From: an uncultured Lachnospiraceae bacterium | GTDB taxonomy: Bacteria; Bacillota; Clostridia; Lachnospirales; Lachnospiraceae | Reading direction: 5' to 3' | Length of the DNA: 64,000 nt | NCBI GenBank assembly: GCA_949155905.1 | Contig: CASCWU010000001.1 | Coordinates: 55,972 to 119,971 of the forward strand | In this document: one piece after another, positions 1 through 8,235 of the stretch | Layout: the number at the start of each line of letters is the position of its first letter | Position numbering within the stretch: position 1 is the first letter of the stretch | Notes under the pieces: model-generated | Seen by the model: only the letters and a program-made list of their open reading frames with translations | The model's database searches: none | Told to the model about the DNA's origin: nothing | Position numbers and translations under genes: made by a program

Positions 1-22
1 AGGCTCATCTTTGGATGGGCTT
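1..22. repeat. Short hairpin, similar to 61732-61753
   Basis: A 9-bp stem (AGGCTCATC / GATGGGCTT, with wobble pairs) closes a 4-nt loop at the window edge. A near-identical hairpin occurs at 61732-61753. Both lie upstream of sugar-ABC-transporter genes. No convincing T-tract follows, so it is either a weak terminator of a gene outside the window or a small repeated palindrome. Positions 23-285 hold no gene I can support; the open frames there look random. Confidence 0.4.
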
Positions 23-285
23 TCACGCCGTAATAAGGACGCCTTTGGTCTCCGCTCCTGCATATATTAAGAAAATTCTTATAAGAAAGCTCTATCTTGC
101 TTCCAAAACACACGATATGGCTATCCATCACAGGAATTGTCCATCGAAAAATTGGGATTTTGCAGTCAACGCAAAGACCAGTTCTTTTTTTCTGCTTTTT
201 TTGCCGTTACACTGGAGCTGCTGGACACAACGCAGCAGGATAAGTAAGGAAGGGAAAGTGAACGGAAGAAAGGAAGAGTGAGTGT

Positions 286-639
286 ATGGAAGGCTCGAAG
301 AAAAAGAGACTGCGTAAATTTACAAGAAGGGCGATAGCAAGGGATTGGAAACGAAATCGGGTTTTGTATCTGATGTTGTTGCCGATGGTCGTATTTTTTA
401 TTGTATTTGCCTATCTGCCGATGCTGCATGTGGCCTTTGTGTCGTTTTCAGATGCTGCCTGGGTGATGAATCATTCCGGGATGATTCTTTGGCCGCATGG
501 CTTTACCCTGGAGGGATATAAGCTGGTATTTGGTACGAAGCAGCTATTAAGCAGCTATGGCAATACGTTTTTTTATGTGTTTTGTGCGACCGGACTCGGG
601 ATGCTGGTGACGGTGATAGCCGCGCCCTTTACTTGGTAA
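286..639 (+). pseudogene. Truncated LplB-like sugar ABC transporter permease
   Basis: The first ~112 residues look like the N-terminus of an LplB/UgpA-type inner-membrane permease for oligosaccharide import. There is a basic N-terminus, a first membrane helix at about residues 25-45, the typical motif PMLHVAFVSF, and the start of a second helix (SYGNTFFYVF...GMLVTVIAA). Intact family members are about 300-330 residues and carry the EAA loop that contacts the ATPase, which is absent here. The similarity stops at about 625 and the frame ends four codons later. The sequence beyond it belongs to a different gene in the opposite orientation, so this is a remnant made by rearrangement rather than a point mutation. 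Confidence 0.75.
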
Positions 640-1085
640 TCAGCGTCGATGATCGGCTCTAGGTAAAGCAGCAGATCCTGCGCTGGCTCGGTATTGGTAG
701 AAAGAATCTGATGGGAGCCGCGTTTTTCCGGCTGGGAAATAAGCTGGCGGAATTCCTCGAGGCTGACATGGATAGACTGGGCATAGGCATCGAGATTTCC
801 ACTACGGTAGCGTCTGGTGCCAGTAAGGATAGAGTCGCTTTCCTTAAAATAAAAGACAGATTGGCTGCGTGCTTCAGAAAGCTGATTCTGGTTCCGCAGG
901 ATTTGCTGCAGGGTCTGGTTGGCATAGAGATCCTGTGGAGCGGTATTTTGCGACAGGGTAGAGAGGAATTTGGCCAGAGCCTGCTCGACCAGGAGGGTGC
1001 TGGTAGTTTCAATGCTTTTTAAGTGGATGTCTAATTCTGTTCCGGTATGGCGCAGCAGAATTAAAATAAAAACAAGGAGACGCCA
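625..1085 (-). pseudogene. Inverted N-terminal fragment of a membrane-anchored AraC-type regulator or sensor kinase
   Basis: Read on the minus strand from about 1085 down, one continuous frame has a hydrophobic segment (LLVFILILL) followed by an extracytoplasmic-type region with motifs TELDIHLKSIETT and YFKESDSILTG. This arrangement is typical of the N-terminal sensing half of large Lachnospiraceae AraC regulators and histidine kinases that sit beside LplABC-type sugar transporters. No start, DNA-binding domain or kinase core is present. It abuts the truncated permease tail to tail at about 625. The family call is inference from pattern. Confidence 0.5.
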
Positions 1086-1205
1086 GAGGAGTTAGAAGAA
1101 CTGGCTGCACGTGGGCTGGGGCATTTGGATCGGCTGATAGAAGGGCTGGAGTTTCAAAAGAAGCTCGATGCGCTGCGGGAGCTGGATGAGTTCCATCAGA
1201 AGGAA
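1084..1205 (+). pseudogene. Short unknown helical protein fragment
   Basis: One frame encodes a strongly helical, charged segment beginning TPEELEELAARGLGHL and ending near EFHQKEIMPRYGKWLV, with no start codon in a suitable place. It joins directly to the carboxylesterase fragment. I do not recognise the family. Confidence 0.3.
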
Positions 1206-1225
1206 ATCATGCCGCGGTATGGGAA

Positions 1226-1549
1226 ATGGCTGGTGAGGAACCGTTTGCCGGAGTGGGAAGCGTCCAGACGCTGTTGCATTCTCCGCTGACCAAGGGAGAT
1301 ATTGCCGGGATTATCATTATGAGTTCGGCGACGATTGACAAGCTGAATGCGATTATGCGTGGGGAGTCATTGGCAGAAAAGGAAAAGCAGGGCGTGGAAT
1401 TTATGGAGGAAGCGGGCTGCAAGAATATTGCCGAGCTGCGGGAAAAGAGCTATGAGGAGCTGCGCCAGGTAGGCGGCACGGGCTTTATGGGGAAATACCG
1501 GTTTGGCACGGTTTACCGCTGCTGGAGGTTACGTTGCAGGCGATTTTAG
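1226..1549 (+). pseudogene. Carboxylesterase (type B, PnbA-like) fragment
   Basis: The motif GSVQTLLHSPLTKG followed by IIIMSS is characteristic of the region just after the nucleophile elbow in para-nitrobenzyl-esterase-type carboxylesterases. The upstream GESAG element that would hold the catalytic serine is missing, and the homology lasts only about 80 residues of a family that is normally ~500. Near 1497 the reading frame appears to shift: the tail GLPLLEVTLQAILGEE is in another frame. It is a non-functional remnant. Confidence 0.6.
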
Positions 1550-1602
1550 GGGAAGAATAAACTTTGACAGTCTTTTCTTCTTGGTACTAAAGTGATATAG
1601 AG

Positions 1603-1646
1603 AAAGGTTATCATTATTTTCAGCAAAGTAATGATAACCTTTTCTT
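1603..1646. terminator. Bidirectional intrinsic terminator
   Basis: A perfect 14-bp inverted repeat (AAAGGTTATCATTA at 1603-1616 and its complement at 1629-1642) is followed by a T-rich stretch and preceded by A's. It separates the gene graveyard from the defence block. Confidence 0.8.
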
Positions 1647-1708
1647 GTAAAATTGGAGACGTCATTTTTTTAATAAGAGAAGGTGATTTGGAAATGATTT
1701 AAAAATTA

Positions 1709-1737
1709 TTGAGAAAGTGATACAGACATAGTATAAT
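1709..1737 (+). promoter_or_regulatory. Sigma-A promoter of the AlbA_2 gene
   Basis: TTGAGA (1709-1714), 17-nt spacer, TATAAT (1732-1737). It is the best match between the terminator at 1603 and the start at 1860, and would give a ~115-nt leader. Confidence 0.65.
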
Positions 1738-1859
1738 GTTATAATAAGTAAAAACTATGTTAGGATATAAATGAATGGAGTTAAATAGTAAATTGAGAAT
1801 TAGCTTGAGAAATCAGAGCGAGAAGTAAGGTAAAAATTCAGGTTAAGAAGGTGAGTCGG

Positions 1860-3140
1860 ATGGTTGAAAAATTATTTTTTGGGGAAGGGAAAAATATTGA
1901 ATTTAAAAGAGAGATTCCTCCTAAACATGAGAAATTTTTAAAGGATATTATTGCGTTTTCCAATAGCACTGGTGGGAAGGTAATTTTGGGGATTGAGGAT
2001 AAGACAAATCTAGTTTACGGGATTGGAGAGACTAATCCATTTAAGTTGTCGGATGATATTTCTAATATGATTTCCGATGCCTGTACCCCACAGATTATTT
2101 CTTATATTACCATTCAGACATTAGAAGAAAAAACAGTACTGATAATTGACATACCACCGGGAAATTTTCGGCCTTATTATTTGAAATCGCTTGGGAAAGA
2201 AGCGTCTGCTTATATTCGGATTAATGGCACCAGCCGACCGGCAGATGCAAGGATGCTTCAGGAACTGGAACTGGAGGGGCAGCATATCTATTATGATTCG
2301 ATGCAGGAAATTGGGATGGAATATCAGGAAAAACAGGCCTTAGAGCTGTGTGCCATAATGAAGCAGCTTGCATTGGAATCCTGTAAAACAGAGGACGAAC
2401 GGGCGGAGGTAAAGGATTTGACGATAGAGAAGCTGGAGGATATGGGATTGCTTTGCAAGGTAGGAAGAGACTATGCGCCGACACACGCCTTTCATTTGAT
2501 GACAGAGAATAAAGTAAGGTTTGCCAAAATTCAGTGTGCCTTGTTTAAAGGAACGGATCGGGATATTTTTATTGACCGTAAGGAGTTTAAAGGGCCGATT
2601 TATGAGCAGATCCAGGAGGCATATCAGTTTGTGCTTCGCCATATCAACAGAGGAGCAGAGTTTGAGGGAGTAGTTCGCCGGGATATTTATGAACTGCCCG
2701 TTCTGGCAATCCGGGAGGCGATTGTCAATGCAGTTACGCACCGCAGTTATTTAGACGATTCTTGTATCCAGGTTTCTGTTTTTGATGACAGGATGGAAGT
2801 GTTATCCCCAGGGAGATTATATGGTGGCCTGGATATAGAGACAGCATTGTCTGGGAAATCCAAATGTAGAAATGCAGCTATTTCGGAGGCTTTCTATTAT
2901 ATAGGAATCATAGAAGCATGGGGGACAGGGCTTGGAAGGATTCGGAAAAGCTGTCGGGAATATGGATTGAAGGAGCCTGTAATCGAGGAATTTGGAGATG
3001 GGTTCCGAGTTATCTTTTTTAGAAAAATAGAAAAGGAAACAGGGAAAAAGAAGGAAGTTGCTCCTATAAAAGCCACAAAACCGCCGGAAAATCCTACGAG
3101 ATGGATGGGAAGGCTTTTAAAGGGATTTGCAAGGTCTTAA
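1860..3140 (+). CDS. AlbA_2 (Schlafen-like) domain protein with HATPase_c_4-like C-terminal region
   Basis: A 426-residue protein. The N-terminus shows the AlbA_2/Schlafen nucleic-acid-binding fold signature (EFKRE...FLKDIIAFSNSTGGKVILGIED). The second half has the ATPase-like block REAIVNAVTHRSY...DDRMEVLSPGRL and EAWGTGLGRI typical of COG2865 proteins. The start at ATG 1860 is preferred over GTG 1851 because AAGGTGA lies 5-6 nt upstream. Many relatives have a winged helix at the C-terminus; here the chain ends in a basic, proline-containing tail, so it may be slightly truncated. Relatives are annotated as transcriptional regulators and some sit in defence islands. The restriction-modification genes lie 0.8 kb downstream, but a defence role is inference. 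Confidence 0.7.
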   Translation: MVEKLFFGEGKNIEFKREIPPKHEKFLKDIIAFSNSTGGKVILGIEDKTNLVYGIGETNPFKLSDDISNMISDACTPQIISYITIQTLEEKTVLIIDIPPGNFRPYYLKSLGKEASAYIRINGTSRPADARMLQELELEGQHIYYDSMQEIGMEYQEKQALELCAIMKQLALESCKTEDERAEVKDLTIEKLEDMGLLCKVGRDYAPTHAFHLMTENKVRFAKIQCALFKGTDRDIFIDRKEFKGPIYEQIQEAYQFVLRHINRGAEFEGVVRRDIYELPVLAIREAIVNAVTHRSYLDDSCIQVSVFDDRMEVLSPGRLYGGLDIETALSGKSKCRNAAISEAFYYIGIIEAWGTGLGRIRKSCREYGLKEPVIEEFGDGFRVIFFRKIEKETGKKKEVAPIKATKPPENPTRWMGRLLKGFARS

Positions 3141-3172
3141 CAACCAAAAAATAAAAGAAAAGAGGACAACAA

Positions 3173-3781
3173 ATGGAACAATACAAATCCTACCGAATGT
3201 ATTTCTGTCAGGAATACACCGGGCAGCTCAATAAATTCGGCGGCTTGCCGACTCACCTGCCTTCGGTCTGGCCGAAGGATGAAAACGGGGAAGATGATTT
3301 GACATTTTTATGTCAGCTTTATTGTGACGAAGTGAAGCTTTCACTTGAAAATATATTGTGTATCCAGCTTTATCAATGGGTAGAATGGGACGGGCAGGAA
3401 GGGGCGGACGTCATTGTGGTTCCGGTTCCGATAGGAGCAAAGGAAAATCTGCAGGGCGAGGGAGTGAGCCATCCGTTGCTGAAGGAAGGGGATATTCGTT
3501 TTGAAGAGGTACTGGAGGAGGTCGTAGAAGAGCATGCCAGGGAGACGTTAGAGGATGAAAACGGACTGTATTTATGGGAAAATAAGCTGGGCGGGTGGTT
3601 CCATGAGGAGGCTGTAACGCCAGGCAAGGAGGATGTCACCCCAGAAAATTTTTTAGGAATGATAGGCGATGGGGACGGGTCTGTACCTTATAACAAATAT
3701 TCTCCTTTTAACTGGGGGTGCGGGTATCAGTTGGTTTTTTACAGGAACCATTCTGGAAAGGTGGAGTGGGATTTTTACTAA
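3173..3781 (+). CDS. YwqG-like (DUF1963-type) protein
   Basis: A 202-residue acidic, soluble protein with no signal peptide. The N-terminal pattern FGGLPTHLPSVWP...LTFLCQLYCDE matches the 'GG-P-WP-...-FL-Q' motif of the YwqG family, whose members include predicted immunity-type proteins; no biochemical activity is established. The C-terminal region is rich in Gly and aromatic residues (GDGSVPYNKYSPFNWGCGYQ). It starts 32 nt after the AlbA_2 gene behind AAAGAGGACAAC, so the two probably share a transcript. The family link is tentative. Confidence 0.5.
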   Translation: MEQYKSYRMYFCQEYTGQLNKFGGLPTHLPSVWPKDENGEDDLTFLCQLYCDEVKLSLENILCIQLYQWVEWDGQEGADVIVVPVPIGAKENLQGEGVSHPLLKEGDIRFEEVLEEVVEEHARETLEDENGLYLWENKLGGWFHEEAVTPGKEDVTPENFLGMIGDGDGSVPYNKYSPFNWGCGYQLVFYRNHSGKVEWDFY

Positions 3782-3811
3782 AAGAGAAAGGATACTTGAC
3801 AACCAGGCATA

Positions 3812-3838
3812 TTTAGTATCCAAGAATGTTTAGCATCC
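3812..3838 (+). repeat. Direct repeat TTTAGYATCC, possible operator upstream of the R-M operon
   Basis: TTTAGTATCC (3812-3821) and TTTAGCATCC (3829-3838) are 17 bp apart. ATCCGAT at 3835-3841 recurs inverted as ATCGGAT just downstream of the promoter (about 3914-3920). The methylase begins with a helix-turn-helix, so autoregulation through these sites is conceivable but only inferred. Confidence 0.3.
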
Positions 3839-3868
3839 GATTTAAAAATAAATTTACAGAAATAAGGC

Positions 3869-3896
3869 TTGAATATCTCTATATCCATGATATAAT
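3869..3896 (+). promoter_or_regulatory. Promoter of the type IIS R-M operon
   Basis: TTGAAT (3869-3874), 16-nt spacer, consensus TATAAT (3891-3896), about 50 nt before the methylase start. Confidence 0.65.
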
Positions 3897-3951
3897 AAAG
3901 GAAAAGTGTCTAATATCGGATAAAATATGTTGCATGGACAGGGAGGATATC

Positions 3952-6090
3952 ATGAATTACACGGCAACCCAGATGGCAAAAAAATTAAATATTTCCAGAT
4001 CCTATTTATATTATTTGAAGGAAAGCAGGATTGTAGAGGTAGTAGTGAACGAAAATGGAAAGGCTGTATGGACAGAGGCCGTGTATGAAACATTAAAGGA
4101 ATATATCAAAAAGAACCGTCCGAAAGAGGAAGCAGAGGAGAAGCCGCCCTATAAGACAATTACGATAAATAACCGGAGATACCTGGGGAATAAGTATAAG
4201 CTGCTTCCCTTTATTACAAAAGTAGTAGAAGCAGAATGTGAAAATGTGAATACGGTAGCTGATATTTTTGCAGGAACGGGGGCGGTAGCCTCTGCTTTTA
4301 CCAATAAAAAGCTGATTGTAAACGATAATCTGTATAGCAATTATATCTGTCATGTGGCATGGTTTAGCAGCGAGCCATATTGCAGGGAGAAAATAGTAGA
4401 ACTGGTGCAAATGTATAATAACGAAGCTGTAACTGCGGACAACTATATGAGTGAAAATTTTGCAGACACCTATTTTTCCTTGGAGGATTGCAGGAAAATC
4501 GGATATATCCGGGAGGATATCGAACAGCGATATGTCAGAGGAGAACTGAACGAAAGGGAAAGGGCGTTGCTGATTACTTCTCTTTTATATGCGATGGATA
4601 AAATTGCGAATACCTGCGGTCATTATGATGCGTATCGGCAAGGGATCCAGTTTGAAAAGCATTTGGAATTGGCGGTGCCGCAGCCGGAAGAGCAGTTAAA
4701 TGAGAATAATATCTGCTACCATTTGGATACAAAGGAGCTTACACCGCATATTGAAGCGGATTTGGTTTACATCGATCCACCCTATAATTCCCGTCAGTAT
4801 TGCGACGCCTATCATTTGCTGGAAAATGTTGCGGAATGGAAAAAGCCAGAGGTGTTTGGGGTAGCGAAAAAAATGGATCGGAGCAAGCTGAAAAGCGAGT
4901 ATTGTACCAAAAAGGCAGCAGAAGCCTTTGAAGGACTGATAGACTCCATTCAGGCGCGCTATATTTTATTGTCTTATAACAATATGGCTCAAAAGGGAGA
5001 CGAACGCTCCAATGCCAAAATAAGCGATGAAGATATTTGGCGGATTTTAGGGAAAAAAGGCACAGTAAAGGTATTTGTAGAAAATTATAAGGCTTTTTCA
5101 GCGGGAAAGTCTGATATCCAGGAAAATCAGGAAAGGTTGTTTTTGTGCGTTTGCCAGGAATCGGAAAAGAAGCAGATTCCTTCTGCCCTGAATTATACGG
5201 GAGGAAAATATAAGCTGCTTCCTCAGATCCTGCCGTTTTTTCCAGAGGATGCGGACTGTGTAGTAGATTTGTTTTGCGGCGGCTGCAATGTAGGAATCAA
5301 TGTAGCTTGCAGCAGGGTTCAGTTTAATGATTCTAACGGATATTTGATTGGTCTGCTGAATACCCTGAAGCGTTTGCCAAAGGAGGAAATCTTTCAGTGG
5401 CTTTATGCGGCGATCCGGAAATACAATCTGTCGTTAGTGTGTGAGCATGGTTATGAATATTATGGATGTGAAAGCTCAAAAGGATTAGCCAGCTATAACA
5501 AAGAGGGATATGGCAGGCTAAGAAAAGACTTTAATAACTGTACGGAAAAAAATGATGATTATTATTTGATGCTTTATTTGCTTTTGGTCTATTCCTTTAA
5601 TAATCAGATCCGCTTTAACCGAAAGGGAGAGTTTAATCTGCCGGTTGGAAAAAGAGATTTTAATGGGAACATGCAAAAAAAGCTGGCTGATTTTCTGGAT
5701 AGAATCAAAAGCGGAGATTATCGCTTCACGAAACAGGATTTCAGGGAAATAGCGAGAGAGGATTTTACAGACAGAAGCTTTTTTTATGTAGATCCCCCGT
5801 ATTTGATTACCTGTGCAACCTATAATGAGCAGGCAGGTTGGACCGAACAGGACGAGCGGGATTTGTTGGAATATCTGGAACGGCTGGATGAAGAGGGAAT
5901 TCGATTTGCCTTGTCTAATGTTCTCGAGAGTAAGGGGAAGAAAAATGATATTTTAGCGGATTGGATAAACAGGAACGAACGGTTTCATATGATCGAGCTG
6001 GACTATGATTATTCAAACTCTAATTATCATACCAAACGGGATGGGGCTGCAAAAGAAGTGTTGGTAGTAAATTACGAGATAGGAAGATAG
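3952..6090 (+). CDS. HTH-containing double Dam-type (D12 class) DNA adenine methyltransferase of a type IIS R-M system
   Basis: A 712-residue protein predicted to transfer a methyl group from AdoMet to N6 of adenine in the host's recognition site. Residues 1-55 form a helix-turn-helix (TATQMAKKLNISRSYLYYL). Methylase domain 1 has the entry motif RRYLGNKYKLLPF (from ~74), the AdoMet loop DIFAGTGAVASAF (~104) and catalytic DPPY (275-278). Domain 2 repeats the set: NYTGGKYKLLPQI (~414), DLFCGGCNVG (~439), DPPY (614-617). Two fused adenine methylases are the M.FokI/M.StsI arrangement, needed to mark both strands of an asymmetric site. The start at ATG 3952 has GGGAGG 7 nt upstream; the in-frame ATG at 3934 lacks one. 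The nuclease gene follows after 37 nt. Confidence 0.88.
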   Translation: MNYTATQMAKKLNISRSYLYYLKESRIVEVVVNENGKAVWTEAVYETLKEYIKKNRPKEEAEEKPPYKTITINNRRYLGNKYKLLPFITKVVEAECENVNTVADIFAGTGAVASAFTNKKLIVNDNLYSNYICHVAWFSSEPYCREKIVELVQMYNNEAVTADNYMSENFADTYFSLEDCRKIGYIREDIEQRYVRGELNERERALLITSLLYAMDKIANTCGHYDAYRQGIQFEKHLELAVPQPEEQLNENNICYHLDTKELTPHIEADLVYIDPPYNSRQYCDAYHLLENVAEWKKPEVFGVAKKMDRSKLKSEYCTKKAAEAFEGLIDSIQARYILLSYNNMAQKGDERSNAKISDEDIWRILGKKGTVKVFVENYKAFSAGKSDIQENQERLFLCVCQESEKKQIPSALNYTGGKYKLLPQILPFFPEDADCVVDLFCGGCNVGINVACSRVQFNDSNGYLIGLLNTLKRLPKEEIFQWLYAAIRKYNLSLVCEHGYEYYGCESSKGLASYNKEGYGRLRKDFNNCTEKNDDYYLMLYLLLVYSFNNQIRFNRKGEFNLPVGKRDFNGNMQKKLADFLDRIKSGDYRFTKQDFREIAREDFTDRSFFYVDPPYLITCATYNEQAGWTEQDERDLLEYLERLDEEGIRFALSNVLESKGKKNDILADWINRNERFHMIELDYDYSNSNYHTKRDGAAKEVLVVNYEIGR

Positions 6091-6127
6091 AAGGATAAGA
6101 TAAGGCGAAAAGAGGGAGAGATAAGGC

Positions 6128-8131
6128 ATGGCAGATGGGATAGGGTTCCGAAGCTACTGCTGGTCAATCGGGACGACTAGCTACCGGACTGATAAGTTTA
6201 ATATGAATATAGAGCTGCAGTTGGCATTATTGAAGGAATTCAGGTCGTTGCCGGAAAATCAGGGCAGAACATGGTCAGGAAATAATGAGTTCCAAAAGGA
6301 GTATTACGGATTTTTAAAAAGCAGAGGTTTTGTAAAGGGAGATGCTCCAAGGTCGGATAAGGATGCAAGAGAAAAAACATCGGGATTACGGGACATCGGC
6401 TTATTGGATGATGAGCGTATTCTTACGGAGGCCGGGGAAGCCTTGCTGAAAATTGCGGAAACCGGAGATTTTAAATCAGATAATGAATTGGAAATTCCAA
6501 AGGACAGTTATCTGTACTTGAAACAGTTGTTAAAAACCTCCAATGAAGTGAACGGAAAAGTAGTCAGGCCGTTTGTCATATTTTTATATCTGATAAATCA
6601 GGCGGGTTATCTGACATATGAAGAATTTACGTATTTACTTCCCCTATGTATAGACAAAGAAACTACCAATACTGTTTTAAAACATATCCTGTTTTCCCGG
6701 AAAGAAGGCTTGCAGGTAGAGGCTGCGATTTTATCAGTCCTTATGAAAATGGAAAATTATAAACAGGCTTCTATGCTTCTGCAAAAAGAAGAGGTTACAG
6801 AAGAGTTGATTTGCAATATCGGAATGAACCGGAAAAGTGGAAGGTATGACAAGCCTTATTATAAGTTGTATCAACTCTTGCATGAGATAGTATTCCGAAA
6901 GGAAAATCTTGTCCTGGAGTTGTATGATGCAACGAAAAAACTGACAAACAGTAAGGTAGGAGGAGCCTGGAGAAATTATTTCTTCGCAAGCAGCGCCAGA
7001 AGCGTGATCCGTAGAGAAGGCTTGTCTGTTTTAAAGCCGGTTCCCATTTTGAGTGTGGAGAAAGAAGAACAATTTAAGGAAGAATTTTTTAAAATCATGC
7101 ACTTGTTCAAAGCGAAGGCAACACTTTCTGATTATTTTGACTTAAATAGACGATATTTTAAACTAACCGATTTAGTATTGTATGAGGATCAGAAAATCAG
7201 ATTGGACGTGCTGCCAGGTTGTTATGTAGAAGATATTTCGGAGGAATTATTATCGTTTGCATTTGAGAAAACAGAATTATTGCAGAAAGATGTTGCATTA
7301 GAGGAAATTCATCCATGTCTGGAGATTTCTATAGAGCGTTTGTACCATAAATTAGGGAAGGTTTTTGGAAAAACTGTGGTGGACAAGGCTTCTGCCCATA
7401 AAATTATGGAAGAGGAACGGTATCTCCGTTTTCACAAGCTGATCGAGGAGAGATTTCCGAACGATACCATAATAGCCTTACTTGGTCATTTTGAGAAAAG
7501 AAACGATGAAGAAATCCGAACTCTTGTAACAGACAATGCAGATATTCCTACTATTTTTGAATATATTCTTGGAATTGCATGGTATATCATCAGCGAAAAG
7601 CAAGGCGATGTCCTGGAATATATGAATTTGTCTTTAGAAGCGGATTTGTTGCCGAGGACGCATGCAGGAGGAGGGGAAGCAGATATTGTCTGGAATTATG
7701 AGAAAACAAGCGAATATCCGAAGCATACCTTGTTGATAGAGGCCACGTTAGCAGATGGTTCCAACCAACGGAGGATGGAAATGGAGCCTGTGTCCAGGCA
7801 TTTAGGAGAATATTGTCTGAAAAATCCGGATAAAGAGGCATATTGTATTTTTATTACTACCTTTCTGAATATGAATGTCATCTCAGATTTCAGAGCGAGA
7901 AAATCTATGATATATTACAGTGCGGATGGAACCAAGAGCATAAATGGAATGAAAATTATACCCATACAAACGTCGGAATTAAAGACCTTGCTCAGATTTG
8001 ATGTGAGGTATCCGCAAATCTATAAAATGATGGAAAAGGCCTATGATAGTAACGAAGCGCCGAAGGAATGGTATGAAAAAAACATTGTGGAGGAGGCAAG
8101 CGCTTATCAGACAGGAGCAGGGAAATTATGA
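6128..8131 (+). CDS. AlwI-family type IIS restriction endonuclease
   Basis: A 667-residue protein predicted to cut unmethylated DNA a few bases outside an asymmetric site. The N-terminus carries the family pattern CWSIGTTSYR...NIELQLALLKEF and ARxKTSGLRDIGLL. The C-terminal catalytic region has D519 (GGGEADIV), E538 (LLIEATL), E551 and H558. The E-x12-E-x6-H spacing matches what I recall for the BspD6I/BstNBI relatives of this PD-(D/E)XK family. The length is in the range of FokI- and AlwI-like enzymes. It lies directly downstream of the double methylase. The start ATG 6128 follows GGGAGAGATAAGGC. Recognition sequence cannot be read from the protein; AlwI itself recognises GGATC. A+T content is visibly higher than in the flanking housekeeping genes, which suggests horizontal gain. 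Confidence 0.82.
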   Translation: MADGIGFRSYCWSIGTTSYRTDKFNMNIELQLALLKEFRSLPENQGRTWSGNNEFQKEYYGFLKSRGFVKGDAPRSDKDAREKTSGLRDIGLLDDERILTEAGEALLKIAETGDFKSDNELEIPKDSYLYLKQLLKTSNEVNGKVVRPFVIFLYLINQAGYLTYEEFTYLLPLCIDKETTNTVLKHILFSRKEGLQVEAAILSVLMKMENYKQASMLLQKEEVTEELICNIGMNRKSGRYDKPYYKLYQLLHEIVFRKENLVLELYDATKKLTNSKVGGAWRNYFFASSARSVIRREGLSVLKPVPILSVEKEEQFKEEFFKIMHLFKAKATLSDYFDLNRRYFKLTDLVLYEDQKIRLDVLPGCYVEDISEELLSFAFEKTELLQKDVALEEIHPCLEISIERLYHKLGKVFGKTVVDKASAHKIMEEERYLRFHKLIEERFPNDTIIALLGHFEKRNDEEIRTLVTDNADIPTIFEYILGIAWYIISEKQGDVLEYMNLSLEADLLPRTHAGGGEADIVWNYEKTSEYPKHTLLIEATLADGSNQRRMEMEPVSRHLGEYCLKNPDKEAYCIFITTFLNMNVISDFRARKSMIYYSADGTKSINGMKIIPIQTSELKTLLRFDVRYPQIYKMMEKAYDSNEAPKEWYEKNIVEEASAYQTGAGKL

Positions 8132-8183
8132 AAGAATCCAGGCGATTCCGTTAGAAACATGGTATGTGGTTCTGTGCATAAAG

Positions 8184-8217
8184 ATGGTGCAGGAAAGTGT
8201 TTTCCCTGCACCATTTT
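8184..8217. terminator. Bidirectional terminator between R-M operon and the aldo/keto reductase gene
   Basis: A long stem (ATGGTGCAGG...CCTGCACCAT) with A/T-rich flanks on both sides separates two convergent genes. Confidence 0.75.
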
Positions 8218-8235
8218 CTATTGTGTTTCCTGCCT

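Noticed and set aside
15..281. 88-codon plus-strand frame at the window start
   Set aside because: No ribosome site, no homology pattern, odd composition; treated as non-coding.
7590..7841. Minus-strand frames within the restriction endonuclease gene as an antisense gene
   Set aside because: They lie opposite the conserved catalytic region and show no start signals.
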